Source: Bacillota bacterium (GTDB taxonomy: Bacteria; Bacillota; UBA4882; UBA8346). Taken from it: 64,000 nucleotides of DNA. Numbering within the stretch: the first letter of the stretch is position 1; the number at the start of each line of letters is the position of its first letter. A program made the position numbers and the translations under genes. Below the pieces are notes generated by a model. That model was given only the letters and a program-made list of their open reading frames with translations, was not told where the DNA came from and did not search any database. Where the stretch lies: contig JAEZFP010000065.1 of the NCBI GenBank assembly GCA_023417475.1, forward strand, positions 1 to 64,000, in the 5' to 3' direction. Below, piece by piece: positions 7,673 through 16,472 of the stretch.

Positions 7673-8731
7673 ATGAAGAAAAAGTTGTTTGGAGCAGTAA
7701 TTGCCCTCGTCGTGGTGGCGATGATCCTGGTCACCATGACCTTGATGACCAATAAAGCGAAAATGGCGGCCCAAAGCGATTCATTTACCTTAACCGTCTA
7801 TCCGGTTTCGGTGTTGCAAGTCTCCCAACGCAACGTGACCGACCAATTTAGTCAGACCGGGGTCATCGCCGCCAATCAGGACGTGGAAGTGATTTCGGAA
7901 ATTCAAGGGAAAGTCATCGCGGTTTTTGTTCAGGTCGGTTCGCCGGTTGCGACGGGGTCGGTCATCGCCAAGGTCGACGACGAGTTGCCCAGAGCGAATT
8001 ACTTGGCGTCCCAAGTCAGCTATGAAAAGGCCCGGCGCGATCTGGAACGGTACGAATCGTTGCGGCGCCAGGAGATCATTTCGGAGATGGAGTTGGAAGC
8101 GGTCCGGTTAAGTTATAAAGCGGCGGAAGCGCAATACACCGCCGCCCGCCGCCAGTATACCAATTCTACCATTACAGCCCCGATCGGCGGCCAGATCAGC
8201 GCCAAAACCATCGAAGTCGGAACCATGGTGTCGCCGGGCGGCAAGGTCGCGAACATCGTAGATATTGCCAAGTTAAAACTAAAGCTGAACTTAAGTGAGG
8301 TCGACGTCTTCCGGATTCAAGTCGGCGACCCGGTTACAATCACCACCGACGTTTATCCCGGGGTCCAATACGCGGGTCGCGTGGCGACGATCAGCGCCAA
8401 GGGCGATGAAGCCCATACCTATCCGGTGGAGATCGGGTTTGCCAACAATCGGCGGTATCCGTTGAAAGCCAGTATGTTCGGAAAAGTGGCGTTTTTAGCC
8501 AAAGGAGCGACGGACGCGTTGTTGATTCCCCGCGAAGCGTTGGTCGACAGCGTTCAGCATCCCGAAGTGTATGTCGTGAAAGACGGCAGGGTCCAATTAC
8601 GGAAGATTGTAATCGGCCGGGAGATCGGTTCGGAATTGACGGTGATCCAAGGTTTGACCGCCGGCGAAACGGTGGTGGTCAACGGGCAAAACAACCTCAC
8701 CAACGGGGTGAAAGTAACGGTAGTAAAGTAA
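7673..8731 (+). CDS. RND efflux periplasmic adaptor subunit (HlyD/MFP family)
   Basis: A 352-residue membrane-fusion protein. Residues ~5-27 are an uncleaved-looking N-terminal membrane anchor with no lipobox Cys. The split biotinyl/lipoyl-like domain is at ~60-100 (EVISEIQGKVIAVFVQVG) and ~165-195 (ITAPIGGQISAKTIEVG), separated by a short helical hairpin (~105-160). Beta-barrel and membrane-proximal domains follow to the C-terminus. It should link the inner-membrane RND pump to an outer channel. The start ATG 7673 follows GAGAGGAG. No TolC-like channel gene is present in the window. It is co-transcribed with the pump 70 bases downstream. Confidence 0.9.
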   Translation: MKKKLFGAVIALVVVAMILVTMTLMTNKAKMAAQSDSFTLTVYPVSVLQVSQRNVTDQFSQTGVIAANQDVEVISEIQGKVIAVFVQVGSPVATGSVIAKVDDELPRANYLASQVSYEKARRDLERYESLRRQEIISEMELEAVRLSYKAAEAQYTAARRQYTNSTITAPIGGQISAKTIEVGTMVSPGGKVANIVDIAKLKLKLNLSEVDVFRIQVGDPVTITTDVYPGVQYAGRVATISAKGDEAHTYPVEIGFANNRRYPLKASMFGKVAFLAKGATDALLIPREALVDSVQHPEVYVVKDGRVQLRKIVIGREIGSELTVIQGLTAGETVVVNGQNNLTNGVKVTVVK

Positions 8732-8801
8732 CCTTGCTAAATACTGACGGCTTCGGAAAACCGGCGGCCGTCAAATCTATGCCAAATCGAGGTGGTTGAT
8801 G

Positions 8802-11800
8802 ATGACCCTGACCGAATTAGCGATCAAACGCCCGTCGTTGATCATAGTCGTTTTTATCGCCTTAAGCTTGTTGGGTATTTTCGGGTACTCCCAGTTGAAA
8901 TACGAATTGTTGCCGAAGATCGACATTCCGGTGATCAGTATCATGACCGCCTATCCCGGCGCTTCCGCAACCGAGGTTGAGTCCGGGGTGACCAAAAAGC
9001 TGGAGGATGCGGTATCGGTACTGGATAAAGTGGATAAAGTCCACGCCACGTCGCAAGAGGGCGTCTCCATTGTGATCGTGGAGTTCCGGCAAGACGCCAA
9101 GCTGGATTTTTCATTACAGGATGCGCAACGTCAGATTAACCAGGTTTTGTCCGATCTGCCGAGTGGCGCCAAAACTCCGACCCTCTCCAAGTTTTCCTTG
9201 AACGAGCAGCCAATCCTGCGAATCGGCGCGACCGCCAATTTGCCCGCGCGGGATTTCACGCAATTTTTAAAGGACGCGGTGCAACCGAAGTTATCCCGGG
9301 TGGCCGGAGTCGGGCAGGTTGTATTGCTCGGCGCAACCGAGCGCGAGATCAAGATAAACGTTAACGCCCAAAAGTTGCAGGGTTACGGACTTTCCATCGT
9401 CCAGGTCATGCAGATGGTGCAAGCTTCCAACCTGGATTTTCCCACCGGGACGATCAAGGACCAAGACGGTCAGTTTGTGGTGCGGTTGGCGGGCAAATTT
9501 AACACCGTTGCCGAGCTGCGGCGGTTGATTATTGGCAGGACCCCGTCGGGCGGCGAGATTCGCCTGGCGGATGTGGCTGAGGTCCAGGACGGAACGGCCG
9601 AAATCACCAATTTTAGCCGGATTAACGGACGGGCGGCGGTGGTAATGCTGATTCAAAAACAATCGGACGCCAACGCGGTGGAAGTGAGCAAACAGGCGCG
9701 GGCCGCCCTTGCCAAGCTGGAACGGGAGTATCGAGCGGAAGCGTTGCATTTTAATATTGCCCAAGATAGTTCCCTATTCACGATCGACGCCGCCAACGCG
9801 GTGAAGGAGGATTTAGGGATCGCCATCCTGCTGGTGGCGGCGGTGATGCTCGTCTTCCTGCATAGTTTACGCAACTCGGTCATTGTGATGGTGGCGATCC
9901 CGGCTTCGCTGCTGTCCACCATGATCGGGATGTGGGCGTTCGGGTATTCGTTAAATTTAATGACTTTGTTGGCGTTGTCGCTGGTTATCGGAATCTTGGT
10001 GGACGATTCGATTGTGGTTTTGGAAAATATCTATCGCCACCTTGAAAACGGCGTTGATAAACGTTTGGCGGCGCTGCGCGGCCGGAATGAGATCGGCTTC
10101 ACCGCGCTCTCCATCACCATGGTGGATGTGGTGGTCTTTGTCCCGCTGGCGTTGGTCTCCGGCGTCATCGGCGGGATCATGCGCGAGTTTTCGGTGGTCG
10201 TGGTGCTCGCTACCCTGATGAGCCTCTTTGTCTCATTCACCGTTACGCCGCTGTTGGCATCGCGTTTTTCCCGGCTGGAACATTTGGCGCAGGGGACGTT
10301 GCTGGGACGGTTCGGCGTTTGGTTTGAACGGCAATATCAACGGTTGCTCCGGGTTTACCGGGAACTGTTGCAGTGGAGTCTGGCGCACCGGTGGGTCATT
10401 ATCATGCTTTCGTTGGCGGGGTTGATCGGAGCTTTCGCTTTGGCGCCGCTGGGTTTTATCGGGGCGGAGTTTATGAGCCAGTCCGACCGGAGCGAATTCG
10501 CCATCACTTTGGAATTGCCGCCCGGCGCCAAACTGGAGCAGACCAATGCGATCGTCCATCGTGTCGAAGCGTTGCTGACCCGTTATCCCGAGGTGCAAAA
10601 GGTCATTGTGAATGTCGGCGCTTCCAGTAGCGGATTTATCGGCATGTCTTCCAATAACAGCGCCGAAGCGCATGTGGTGTTGACCCCGAAAAAAGAGCGC
10701 GACCGCAGCACCATGGCGATCGGGCGGGCGGTTCAGCGGGAAGTGCTGCAGCAAATGCCCGGAGTGACCTGCCGGGTGAATCTGATTTCGATTTGGGGTA
10801 CGGCCGAAGGCGCTCCGATTGAGCTGGTGGTCAGCGGCAACAGTTGGGATAAGGCTTACCAGGCGGCCCAACAGGTAGCCCGGGTGGTCAAAACGATCCG
10901 GGGAACCGCCGACGTCCGACTCTCCTCGGAGGCCGGCAAGCCGGAGACCCGGGTGGCGATTGACCGCGAAAAAATGGCGGCGTTTGGTTTGACCATCGCC
11001 GATATCGGCAACACCTTGCAGATCGGCTTGACCGGCGACGACAGTTCGACCTTCCGGGACCGGGACGGGACTGAGTATACGGCCCGGGTGGTGCTGGATA
11101 GTTACAATCGTTCCCAAACCCAAGACATCGCCAACCTAACCTTTCGCAACAGCAGCGGCCAAATGGTGCAGTTGAAACAGTTCGCCCGGGTTTATCAGAC
11201 GTTGGGTCCGACCAAATTGCAACGGATCGACCGCAGTTATGCCATTACGGTTTACTCGCAAGCGGTCGGCCAGCCGAGCGGCACCATTGCCGAGGCGATC
11301 CGCAAAGCGTTGCGCCATGAGCAGTTGCCTCCCGGAACCGACCTGGCTTTTCTGGGCGACGTCGAGCAACAGGAGAACTCCTTCAACAGTTTGGGTTTGG
11401 CCATGCTCGCGGCGATCATCTTTGTCTATCTGATCATGGTGGCGTTATATGACTCGTTTCGCTACCCCTTTGTGGTGCTTTTCTCGGTGCCGCTGGCGGT
11501 TATCGGGGCGTTGCTGGCTTTGGCGCTGTCGTTGAATTCATTAAATATCTTTACCATCTTAGGGATGATCATGCAGATCGGACTGGTCAGTAAAAACGCC
11601 ATCCTCCTGGTGGACTTCACCAATAAAGCCCGCGCCGGGGGCAGCGGCATTGAGGAGGCTTTGATCGAAGCGGGTCAGGAACGGTTGCGGCCCATCATCA
11701 TGACGACCCTTACCATGATTTTGGGAATGTTGCCGATTGCGTTGTCCGACGCCGCCGGGTCGGAGTTTAAGCAAGGTCTGGGCTGGGCCTTGATCGGCGG

Positions 11801-11948
11801 CCTGGCGGTTTCGATGGTGATGACGCTACTGCTGGTCCCCGTGGTTTATCTGTTGGTTGAACGTTATTCGGCAAAAATCCGGGGGTTGGCCGGAAGGTTC
11901 CGGAAGCGCCCCGAGTTGGTGGCCGCGGATCGGGCGAAACGGTTTTAA
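8802..11948 (+). CDS. RND-family efflux transporter permease (HAE-1 type)
   Basis: A 1048-residue inner-membrane proton antiporter of the AcrB/MexB superfamily, full length for the family. TM1 is near the N-terminus (SLIIVVFIALSLLGIFGY). Two large extracytoplasmic loops (about residues 35-330 and 560-865) flank the TM2-6 and TM8-12 bundles. The proton-relay DD pair is present in TM4 (VIGILVDDSIVVLENI), as is the TM10 lysine in GLVSKNAILLVDF. These residues indicate a working HAE-1 multidrug or amphiphile exporter. Start ATG 8802 (MTLTELAIKRPS) follows GAGGTGG; ATG 8799 is equivalent. HAE-1 pumps normally need an outer membrane, which bears on the identity of this Bacillota host. Confidence 0.95.
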   Translation: MTLTELAIKRPSLIIVVFIALSLLGIFGYSQLKYELLPKIDIPVISIMTAYPGASATEVESGVTKKLEDAVSVLDKVDKVHATSQEGVSIVIVEFRQDAKLDFSLQDAQRQINQVLSDLPSGAKTPTLSKFSLNEQPILRIGATANLPARDFTQFLKDAVQPKLSRVAGVGQVVLLGATEREIKINVNAQKLQGYGLSIVQVMQMVQASNLDFPTGTIKDQDGQFVVRLAGKFNTVAELRRLIIGRTPSGGEIRLADVAEVQDGTAEITNFSRINGRAAVVMLIQKQSDANAVEVSKQARAALAKLEREYRAEALHFNIAQDSSLFTIDAANAVKEDLGIAILLVAAVMLVFLHSLRNSVIVMVAIPASLLSTMIGMWAFGYSLNLMTLLALSLVIGILVDDSIVVLENIYRHLENGVDKRLAALRGRNEIGFTALSITMVDVVVFVPLALVSGVIGGIMREFSVVVVLATLMSLFVSFTVTPLLASRFSRLEHLAQGTLLGRFGVWFERQYQRLLRVYRELLQWSLAHRWVIIMLSLAGLIGAFALAPLGFIGAEFMSQSDRSEFAITLELPPGAKLEQTNAIVHRVEALLTRYPEVQKVIVNVGASSSGFIGMSSNNSAEAHVVLTPKKERDRSTMAIGRAVQREVLQQMPGVTCRVNLISIWGTAEGAPIELVVSGNSWDKAYQAAQQVARVVKTIRGTADVRLSSEAGKPETRVAIDREKMAAFGLTIADIGNTLQIGLTGDDSSTFRDRDGTEYTARVVLDSYNRSQTQDIANLTFRNSSGQMVQLKQFARVYQTLGPTKLQRIDRSYAITVYSQAVGQPSGTIAEAIRKALRHEQLPPGTDLAFLGDVEQQENSFNSLGLAMLAAIIFVYLIMVALYDSFRYPFVVLFSVPLAVIGALLALALSLNSLNIFTILGMIMQIGLVSKNAILLVDFTNKARAGGSGIEEALIEAGQERLRPIIMTTLTMILGMLPIALSDAAGSEFKQGLGWALIGGLAVSMVMTLLLVPVVYLLVERYSAKIRGLAGRFRKRPELVAADRAKRF

Positions 11949-12067
11949 AACGTTCACCCTGCCAGATTGTTCATCGTATTTTACTACCCGGCGCTTGGCG
12001 GCCCTTCCCAAGGACCGGGGCGGCGTTTTTGGGAACCGCGGCGTGGATTTTTGGCATCCAAAAAGTA

Positions 12068-12151
12068 AATTCCGGTCCCCGGAAAATTAATTCTGGTCCC
12101 TAAATTTGTAATTCTGGTCCCTGGAAATACAATTCCGGTCCCTGAATTACA
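12068..12151 (+). repeat. Four tandem 21-bp repeats
   Basis: AATTCYGGTCCC begins at 12068, 12089, 12110 and 12131, an exact 21-base period. The last copy pairs with GGGGACC at 12157-12163 to form a terminator. The rest of 11949-12403 holds no credible gene. Confidence 0.85.
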
Positions 12152-12172
12152 AATTTGGGGACCGTTTTTTAA
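12137..12172 (+). terminator. Terminator formed by the last 21-bp repeat
   Basis: GGTCCC / GGGACC stem with the loop TGAATTACAAATTTG-like and a run of six T. Any of the four repeats could supply the 5-prime arm. Confidence 0.65.
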
Positions 12173-12266
12173 GATCAAACCACCGGAATGTAAGATTTCG
12201 GTTCTCCTTTTAAAAAAAGGGATTGGACAATATTTCAGCGGATCGCTGAAAGCAATAAAGGAAAAT

Positions 12267-12293
12267 TTGAAAAAAACGCGAATAGCTTATAAT
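12267..12293 (+). promoter_or_regulatory. Possible promoter of the 101-residue protein gene
   Basis: TTGAAA and TATAAT are separated by 15 bases, slightly short. They lie 110 bases before the start codon. Confidence 0.45.
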
Positions 12294-12403
12294 GTAAATT
12301 TTTATTTTTTCGAAACATAATTTTAACATCACGAATCATTCTCCGAATTGCAACAGTGTACCTTGCCGGATGAGGAATTATTGGTGGAGGAGCTGGTCAA
12401 CAT

Positions 12404-12709
12404 ATGAGTTCGGAAGCGCTTCTAATGGAATTGCAGCAGAATGGATTCGAATTTTCCCAATCGGAAACGGCGCTTTTTAAAAAAAATGAGGCCGAAATCA
12501 ATGGGGAGGAACGGAAGATCCTCGAACATTTTGCGGTTATTGCGGCGGCGGTGGCCGAGGTCCAACAAGAAGGGTATGAATTTACCGTTGATGAGTTGGT
12601 GATGTTAAAAAAGCTGGCCTTGGGGATGATGATCAACGATGAAGTCCAGGGAATGTATCGTCGGAAGTTGCATAATTTCCCCACCATCCCGTTTGGTTTT
12701 ATTATTTAG
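12404..12709 (+). CDS. Small helical protein of unknown function
   Basis: A 101-residue protein that I do not recognise. It is predicted mostly helical, acidic in its first half, with two similar segments: NGFEFSQSETALFKK and EGYEFTVDELVMLKK, about 60 residues apart, suggesting an internal duplication. No signal peptide, membrane segment or Cys is present. ATG 12404 has GGAGGAG 9-15 bases upstream, so translation is well supported. It stands alone between the pump operon and a nitroreductase. The repeated F-x-x-(D/S)-E-x-x-x-L-K-K pattern could be a small interaction motif. Confidence 0.65.
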   Translation: MSSEALLMELQQNGFEFSQSETALFKKNEAEINGEERKILEHFAVIAAAVAEVQQEGYEFTVDELVMLKKLALGMMINDEVQGMYRRKLHNFPTIPFGFII

Positions 12710-12818
12710 CGGCAATTGACGGCGGTGAAACCGTGGGCTTGGCTGGTCGCGATAGTTGTGAACGGGCGCGCGGTTACAGTTTGTTTACAAATTGTTCTTA
12801 GCAAGCGTTACCTTGTTA

Positions 12819-12827
12819 TGCTATAAT
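12819..12827 (+). promoter_or_regulatory. Extended -10 promoter of the nitroreductase gene
   Basis: TGC-TATAAT, a perfect -10 with TGn extension, lies 90 bases before the start codon; no good -35 is visible. Confidence 0.55.
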
Positions 12828-12916
12828 ACATGAAAATTGGGGTAGTGGATCCCAGCGGTTTGTTCTGACAACAACGGCCGGAATGTCCCCTTTCCTTACA
12901 TAACAAGGAGTTGACC

Positions 12917-13540
12917 ATGGAGCAGTCGCAATCATATTTTTCACGCAATCAGACTCTGGCGACCATTGGGGAGCGGCATAGCATTCGGCAGTTCACCGAT
13001 ACTCCGATCGCCGCTGAAGATATTCAAACGATTCTACGGGCGGCCAATACGGCGCCTTCGGCTCATAATCAACAGTCCTGGCGGTTTATTGTCATCCAGG
13101 GCGAGCAAAAGAAGGAACTGGTCGATCTGGTCAATGGGAAAGCGGCTGAATTCCCCAAGGCTGCTTCGGTATTGTTGCGGATGGCTTCGCGGGCCATTGC
13201 CAGCGCGCCGGTGGTGATCGCCATCGCCAACACCGGCGATCTGATCGAACATGGCACGCAACTGTTTCAGATCGAATCCAACATGTCCTACGATTTTTTC
13301 CGGACGATGGAGATCCAAAGTTCGGCGGCGGCGGTGCAAAACCTGTTGCTGGCAGCGACTTCGCTGGGGTTGGGAACGGTTTGGCTGGGAATTTTATTCC
13401 TGCTCAAAGACGAAGTGTTGCAACTTTTAGGAGAGCCGAAAGGCGAGTTTATGGCGGTCATTCCCGTCGGGTATCCGGCGCGGGACGCCAAGGGTCCGGC
13501 CAAACGACCGTTGGAGACGATTGTGAAGTTTTTGGATTAA
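12917..13540 (+). CDS. Nitroreductase-family flavoprotein
   Basis: A 207-residue FMN-dependent oxidoreductase. The N-terminal FMN-phosphate motif RHSIRQF is near residue 22, APSAHNQQSWRF at ~47-58 contacts the isoalloxazine, and the C-terminal GLGTVWLGI and PVGYPA blocks complete the flavin site. These are the standard markers of nitro/FMN reductases that use NAD(P)H; the physiological substrate cannot be inferred. The start ATG 12917 is 6 bases after AAGGAG at 12905-12910, so the upstream in-frame TTG 12911 is rejected. Monocistronic, ended by a terminator. Confidence 0.9.
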   Translation: MEQSQSYFSRNQTLATIGERHSIRQFTDTPIAAEDIQTILRAANTAPSAHNQQSWRFIVIQGEQKKELVDLVNGKAAEFPKAASVLLRMASRAIASAPVVIAIANTGDLIEHGTQLFQIESNMSYDFFRTMEIQSSAAAVQNLLLAATSLGLGTVWLGILFLLKDEVLQLLGEPKGEFMAVIPVGYPARDAKGPAKRPLETIVKFLD

Positions 13541-13557
13541 AACGAATAACGCCAAGC

Positions 13558-13584
13558 AAACCCGGAGCGATCCGGGTATTTTTT
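13558..13584 (+). terminator. Intrinsic terminator after nitroreductase
   Basis: CCCGGA-GCGA-TCCGGG hairpin followed by TATTTTTT. Confidence 0.8.
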
Positions 13585-13828
13585 CGCCCCGGCGAACCGG
13601 GTTGTCAAAACAGAACCATGACTTGCGCCACATAGGCAACCGTGGATCTTTACTTTTTCAGGATTCCAGGGTTATTATGAAGAGGAAACCGCAGTCAAAA
13701 GTAGAATAATGGAAAGACTATCAGGGAGTATCCGCGTGACCGTTCCGGGCTCGCGATATTGGCTGTTGCGGAAGACCATTTTTTAGGGGAAAGTTTGGCA
13801 TTCCCCGCAGTGGTAAGGAGGCCTACCT

Positions 13829-14626
13829 TTGCTTGACTATGCGGAATTTAAGAAAAAAGTAGCCGTTCTGGTTGGAATTGATCTTGCCCACTATAAGAGC
13901 CAGCAGATGGACCGACGGATTCATTCGTTGATGAGCGCCTGGAAAATGGAGACCTATGAAGAGTTTTTGGAACTGCTCCGGACCAATCCGCACCGGTTTG
14001 ACGAGTTCAATAAAAAGTTGACCATCAATGTTTCGGAGTTTTTCCGGAATCCCGAGCGTTTTTATGAACTGTGGCATCGGGTGTTGCCGAAGTTGGTCAA
14101 GGAGCGACCGTTGTGCCGGATTTGGAGCGCCGGTTGCTCCAACGGCTCGGAGCCGTATTCGTTGGCAATCATCGCCCGCGAACTGGGGATGAGCGGCCGG
14201 TTTTCTTTCCTCGCCACCGACGTCGATAAAATGATCCTGAACAAAGCGGAGCAGGCGTTGTATACGGCGCATGACCTCAAAAATCTGCCGCCGGAATTGC
14301 TCGAAAAGTATTTTACGCCGGAAGACGGTAATTTTCGGCTGCGGGAGATTGTCCGCCGGATGGTTGAATTTCGCCATCACGACCTGTTGAAGGAGGAGTT
14401 TGAGTCGGACTTCGACTTGATTCTCTGTCGAAATGTGGTCATCTATTTTACGGAAGCCGCCAAATTGCAGTTATATACCAAGTTTTTACACGCGTTGCGG
14501 CCGGGAGGTTTGTTGTTGGTCGGCGGGACGGAACCGTTATTGAACTACCGCCAACTGGGGTTTGAAAGTTACATGCCTTCCTTTTATCAACGGCCGTTTT
14601 CGGTGGAGAAGGGAGCGAGCGGTTGA
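13829..14626 (+). CDS. cheR: CheR-type protein-glutamate O-methyltransferase
   Basis: A 265-residue SAM-dependent methyltransferase that methylates glutamates on chemoreceptors. The N-terminal helical CheR domain occupies ~1-70, followed by the catalytic Rossmann domain with the SAM loop WSAGCSNGSEPYSLA (~95-110), FLATDVDK, and the LILCRNVVIYF motif near 210. A beta-subdomain insert lies near residues 150-180. The start is TTG 13829, 7 bases after AAGGAGG. No other chemotaxis gene is present, and the gene overlaps acpS by four bases, so it is the first gene of a housekeeping operon here. It may act on a receptor encoded elsewhere. Confidence 0.9.
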   Translation: MLDYAEFKKKVAVLVGIDLAHYKSQQMDRRIHSLMSAWKMETYEEFLELLRTNPHRFDEFNKKLTINVSEFFRNPERFYELWHRVLPKLVKERPLCRIWSAGCSNGSEPYSLAIIARELGMSGRFSFLATDVDKMILNKAEQALYTAHDLKNLPPELLEKYFTPEDGNFRLREIVRRMVEFRHHDLLKEEFESDFDLILCRNVVIYFTEAAKLQLYTKFLHALRPGGLLLVGGTEPLLNYRQLGFESYMPSFYQRPFSVEKGASG

Positions 14627-14994
14627 TCGTCGGCATAGGCATTGATCTGATTGAGATAACGCGGATCACGAAAGCGGCGGAAAAAATTCAATTTCAAGAA
14701 CGGGTTTACACCCCGTTTGAGCTTGCCGTGACCAAAGGAGCCGGGCATCGGTTGGCCGGAATTTTCGCCGCCAAGGAAGCTTTGTTGAAAGCGATGGGGA
14801 CGGGGCTGGCCGGTTTTTCCTGGCGGGAGATGGAGGTCCGGCACGATCCGTTGGGCGCGCCGTATTTTGAGGTTTCCGGCAAAGTCCGGGATTTTCTGGT
14901 CCAAAAAAACGTGGCCACGATCCATCTGAGTATTTCCCATGCCCGGGAATGCGCGGTAGCGCAAGTGATTTTGGAAGAAGGCGTTTCGCAATGA
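14623..14994 (+). CDS. acpS: Holo-[acyl-carrier-protein] synthase
   Basis: A 123-residue 4-prime-phosphopantetheinyl transferase that loads CoA-derived phosphopantetheine onto acyl carrier protein. Diagnostic motifs are GIGIDLIEI at the N-terminus (Mg-binding Asp), FAAKEALLKAMGTG (Mg-binding Glu, catalytic Lys) and the SISHA motif near the C-terminus. Length is standard for bacterial AcpS. The TTG start overlaps the cheR stop as TTGA, and its own stop overlaps the next gene as ATGA, so translation is coupled. The acpS-nnr-alr order is common in Bacillota. Confidence 0.95.
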   Translation: MIVGIGIDLIEITRITKAAEKIQFQERVYTPFELAVTKGAGHRLAGIFAAKEALLKAMGTGLAGFSWREMEVRHDPLGAPYFEVSGKVRDFLVQKNVATIHLSISHARECAVAQVILEEGVSQ

Positions 14995-16472
14995 AGGTAG
15001 TTTCCGCGGCCGAGATGCGGGAGATTGACCGGCGGGCGCAAGCCGAATACCATATCGCGGGAGACCTGCTGATGGAACGGGCCGCTTTGGCGGTCCGCCA
15101 GGCAATGGTGGAACGTTATGGCGACCTGCGGGGCCGGCTGATTCATATCTATTGTGGCAAAGGGAATAACGGCGGGGATGGTTTGGCGTTGGCCCGGTTG
15201 CTACCGGAATTGGCGGCGGCGGCCGTCGCCATTTTGGCATTCCCTTCCGAACAGTATTCAGGGCAAGCTGCGCTTAATTTGGAGCGTAGCCGCAAGTTTG
15301 GGATCCCGGTGTTGACATGGCCCGAACTGCCAACAACGCCGGATTTGGTTGTCGACGCGTTGTTGGGAACCGGCGCCGTGGGACCGCCCGGCGGAGTGAT
15401 TGCGGAGATCGTTTCTTTCATAAACGGATTGCAGCGACCGACGGTGGCGGTTGACGGACCGACCGGGGTGGAGCTGGATAGCGGCCGGGTTCCGGGAGCG
15501 GCTGTTCGCGCCGACTTGACGGTCGCTTTGGGACTGCCCAAACCGGGATTACTGCAGTTTCCCGGCGCCGAATTCGCCGGAACGGTCAGCACCGCCGCCA
15601 TCGGGTTCCCGCCCGCGCTGTTGGCGGAGGAAAATTTGCGGACGGATTGGGTGACCGCCGCCGCAATAAAGCAATGGCTGCCCCGGCACCCGCCGGCGGC
15701 CCATAAGGGGAGTCGAGGGCATACCGCCGTGGTCGGCGGCAGCGAAGGCATGACCGGGGCCGTGGCGTTGGCGGCGTTGGGAGCGTACCGCGCCGGCGCC
15801 GGTTTGGTGACCGCCGCGCTCCGCAGCGAATTGAGCTTTCCGGAGAAACCGCCCGAGGTTTTGCTGACCTCATGGGCTGATTTGCCGCAAAAAATGAACG
15901 GACTGCAAAGTATGGTGATCGGCCCCGGCTTAAGCACCGCGCCCGATGGTCGCGACCTGTTGGAGCGGCTGCTCGCCACAGCGACTGTACCCATAGTATT
16001 GGACGCCGACGCGCTTAATATCGTCGCGCAAGAACCCGGTCTGTTAAATCAACGGACCGTCCCATTGATCCTTACGCCGCATCCGGGCGAGATGGCGCGG
16101 TTGGCCGGCGTCTCAATCACGGCGATTCAAGATGACCGGTTGACTTACGCTCGTCACTATGCTGAAAAATGGGGCGTAGTGATGGTCTTAAAAGGAGCCC
16201 GGACGGTCACGGCCTTGCCGGATGGGCATTGCCACATCAATTCCACCGGCAACCCGGGCATGGGAACCGCCGGCATGGGCGATGTGCTGGCCGGTGTCAT
16301 CGGAGGATTGTTGGCCCAAGGATTGCCGGCCGGGCAAGCCGGGGTGGTCGGAGTTTATCTCCATGGTCTGGCCGGCGATCTGGCCGCTCTATCGTTGGGG
16401 CCGTCCGGTTTGCTCGCCGGCGACCTGTTACGGCAAGTTCCGTTGGGAATAAAGAAGGTGTTGGAAATTTGA
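14991..16472 (+). CDS. nnr: Bifunctional NAD(P)H-hydrate epimerase / ADP-dependent dehydratase
   Basis: A 493-residue repair enzyme for damaged NADHX/NADPHX. The N-terminal YjeF_N epimerase domain (~1-210) includes GKGNNGGDGLALARLL, and its VDALLGTGAVG segment lies near 120. The C-terminal ribokinase-like YjeF_C dehydratase (~220-490) includes HKGSRGH, the GPGLS loop and NPGMGTAGMGDVLAG, the nucleotide-binding motif. Start ATG 14991 overlaps the acpS stop (ATGA); an upstream in-frame start inside acpS has no ribosome site. Both domains look intact. Confidence 0.95.
   Translation: MKVVSAAEMREIDRRAQAEYHIAGDLLMERAALAVRQAMVERYGDLRGRLIHIYCGKGNNGGDGLALARLLPELAAAAVAILAFPSEQYSGQAALNLERSRKFGIPVLTWPELPTTPDLVVDALLGTGAVGPPGGVIAEIVSFINGLQRPTVAVDGPTGVELDSGRVPGAAVRADLTVALGLPKPGLLQFPGAEFAGTVSTAAIGFPPALLAEENLRTDWVTAAAIKQWLPRHPPAAHKGSRGHTAVVGGSEGMTGAVALAALGAYRAGAGLVTAALRSELSFPEKPPEVLLTSWADLPQKMNGLQSMVIGPGLSTAPDGRDLLERLLATATVPIVLDADALNIVAQEPGLLNQRTVPLILTPHPGEMARLAGVSITAIQDDRLTYARHYAEKWGVVMVLKGARTVTALPDGHCHINSTGNPGMGTAGMGDVLAGVIGGLLAQGLPAGQAGVVGVYLHGLAGDLAALSLGPSGLLAGDLLRQVPLGIKKVLEI

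Noticed and set aside
10233..11123. 296-residue minus-strand frame inside the RND gene
   Set aside because: Antisense shadow of a clear, fully conserved RND coding sequence.
15149..15994. 281-residue minus-strand frame inside nnr
   Set aside because: Composition is Ser/Pro/Ala-rich shadow sequence opposite a conserved enzyme gene.
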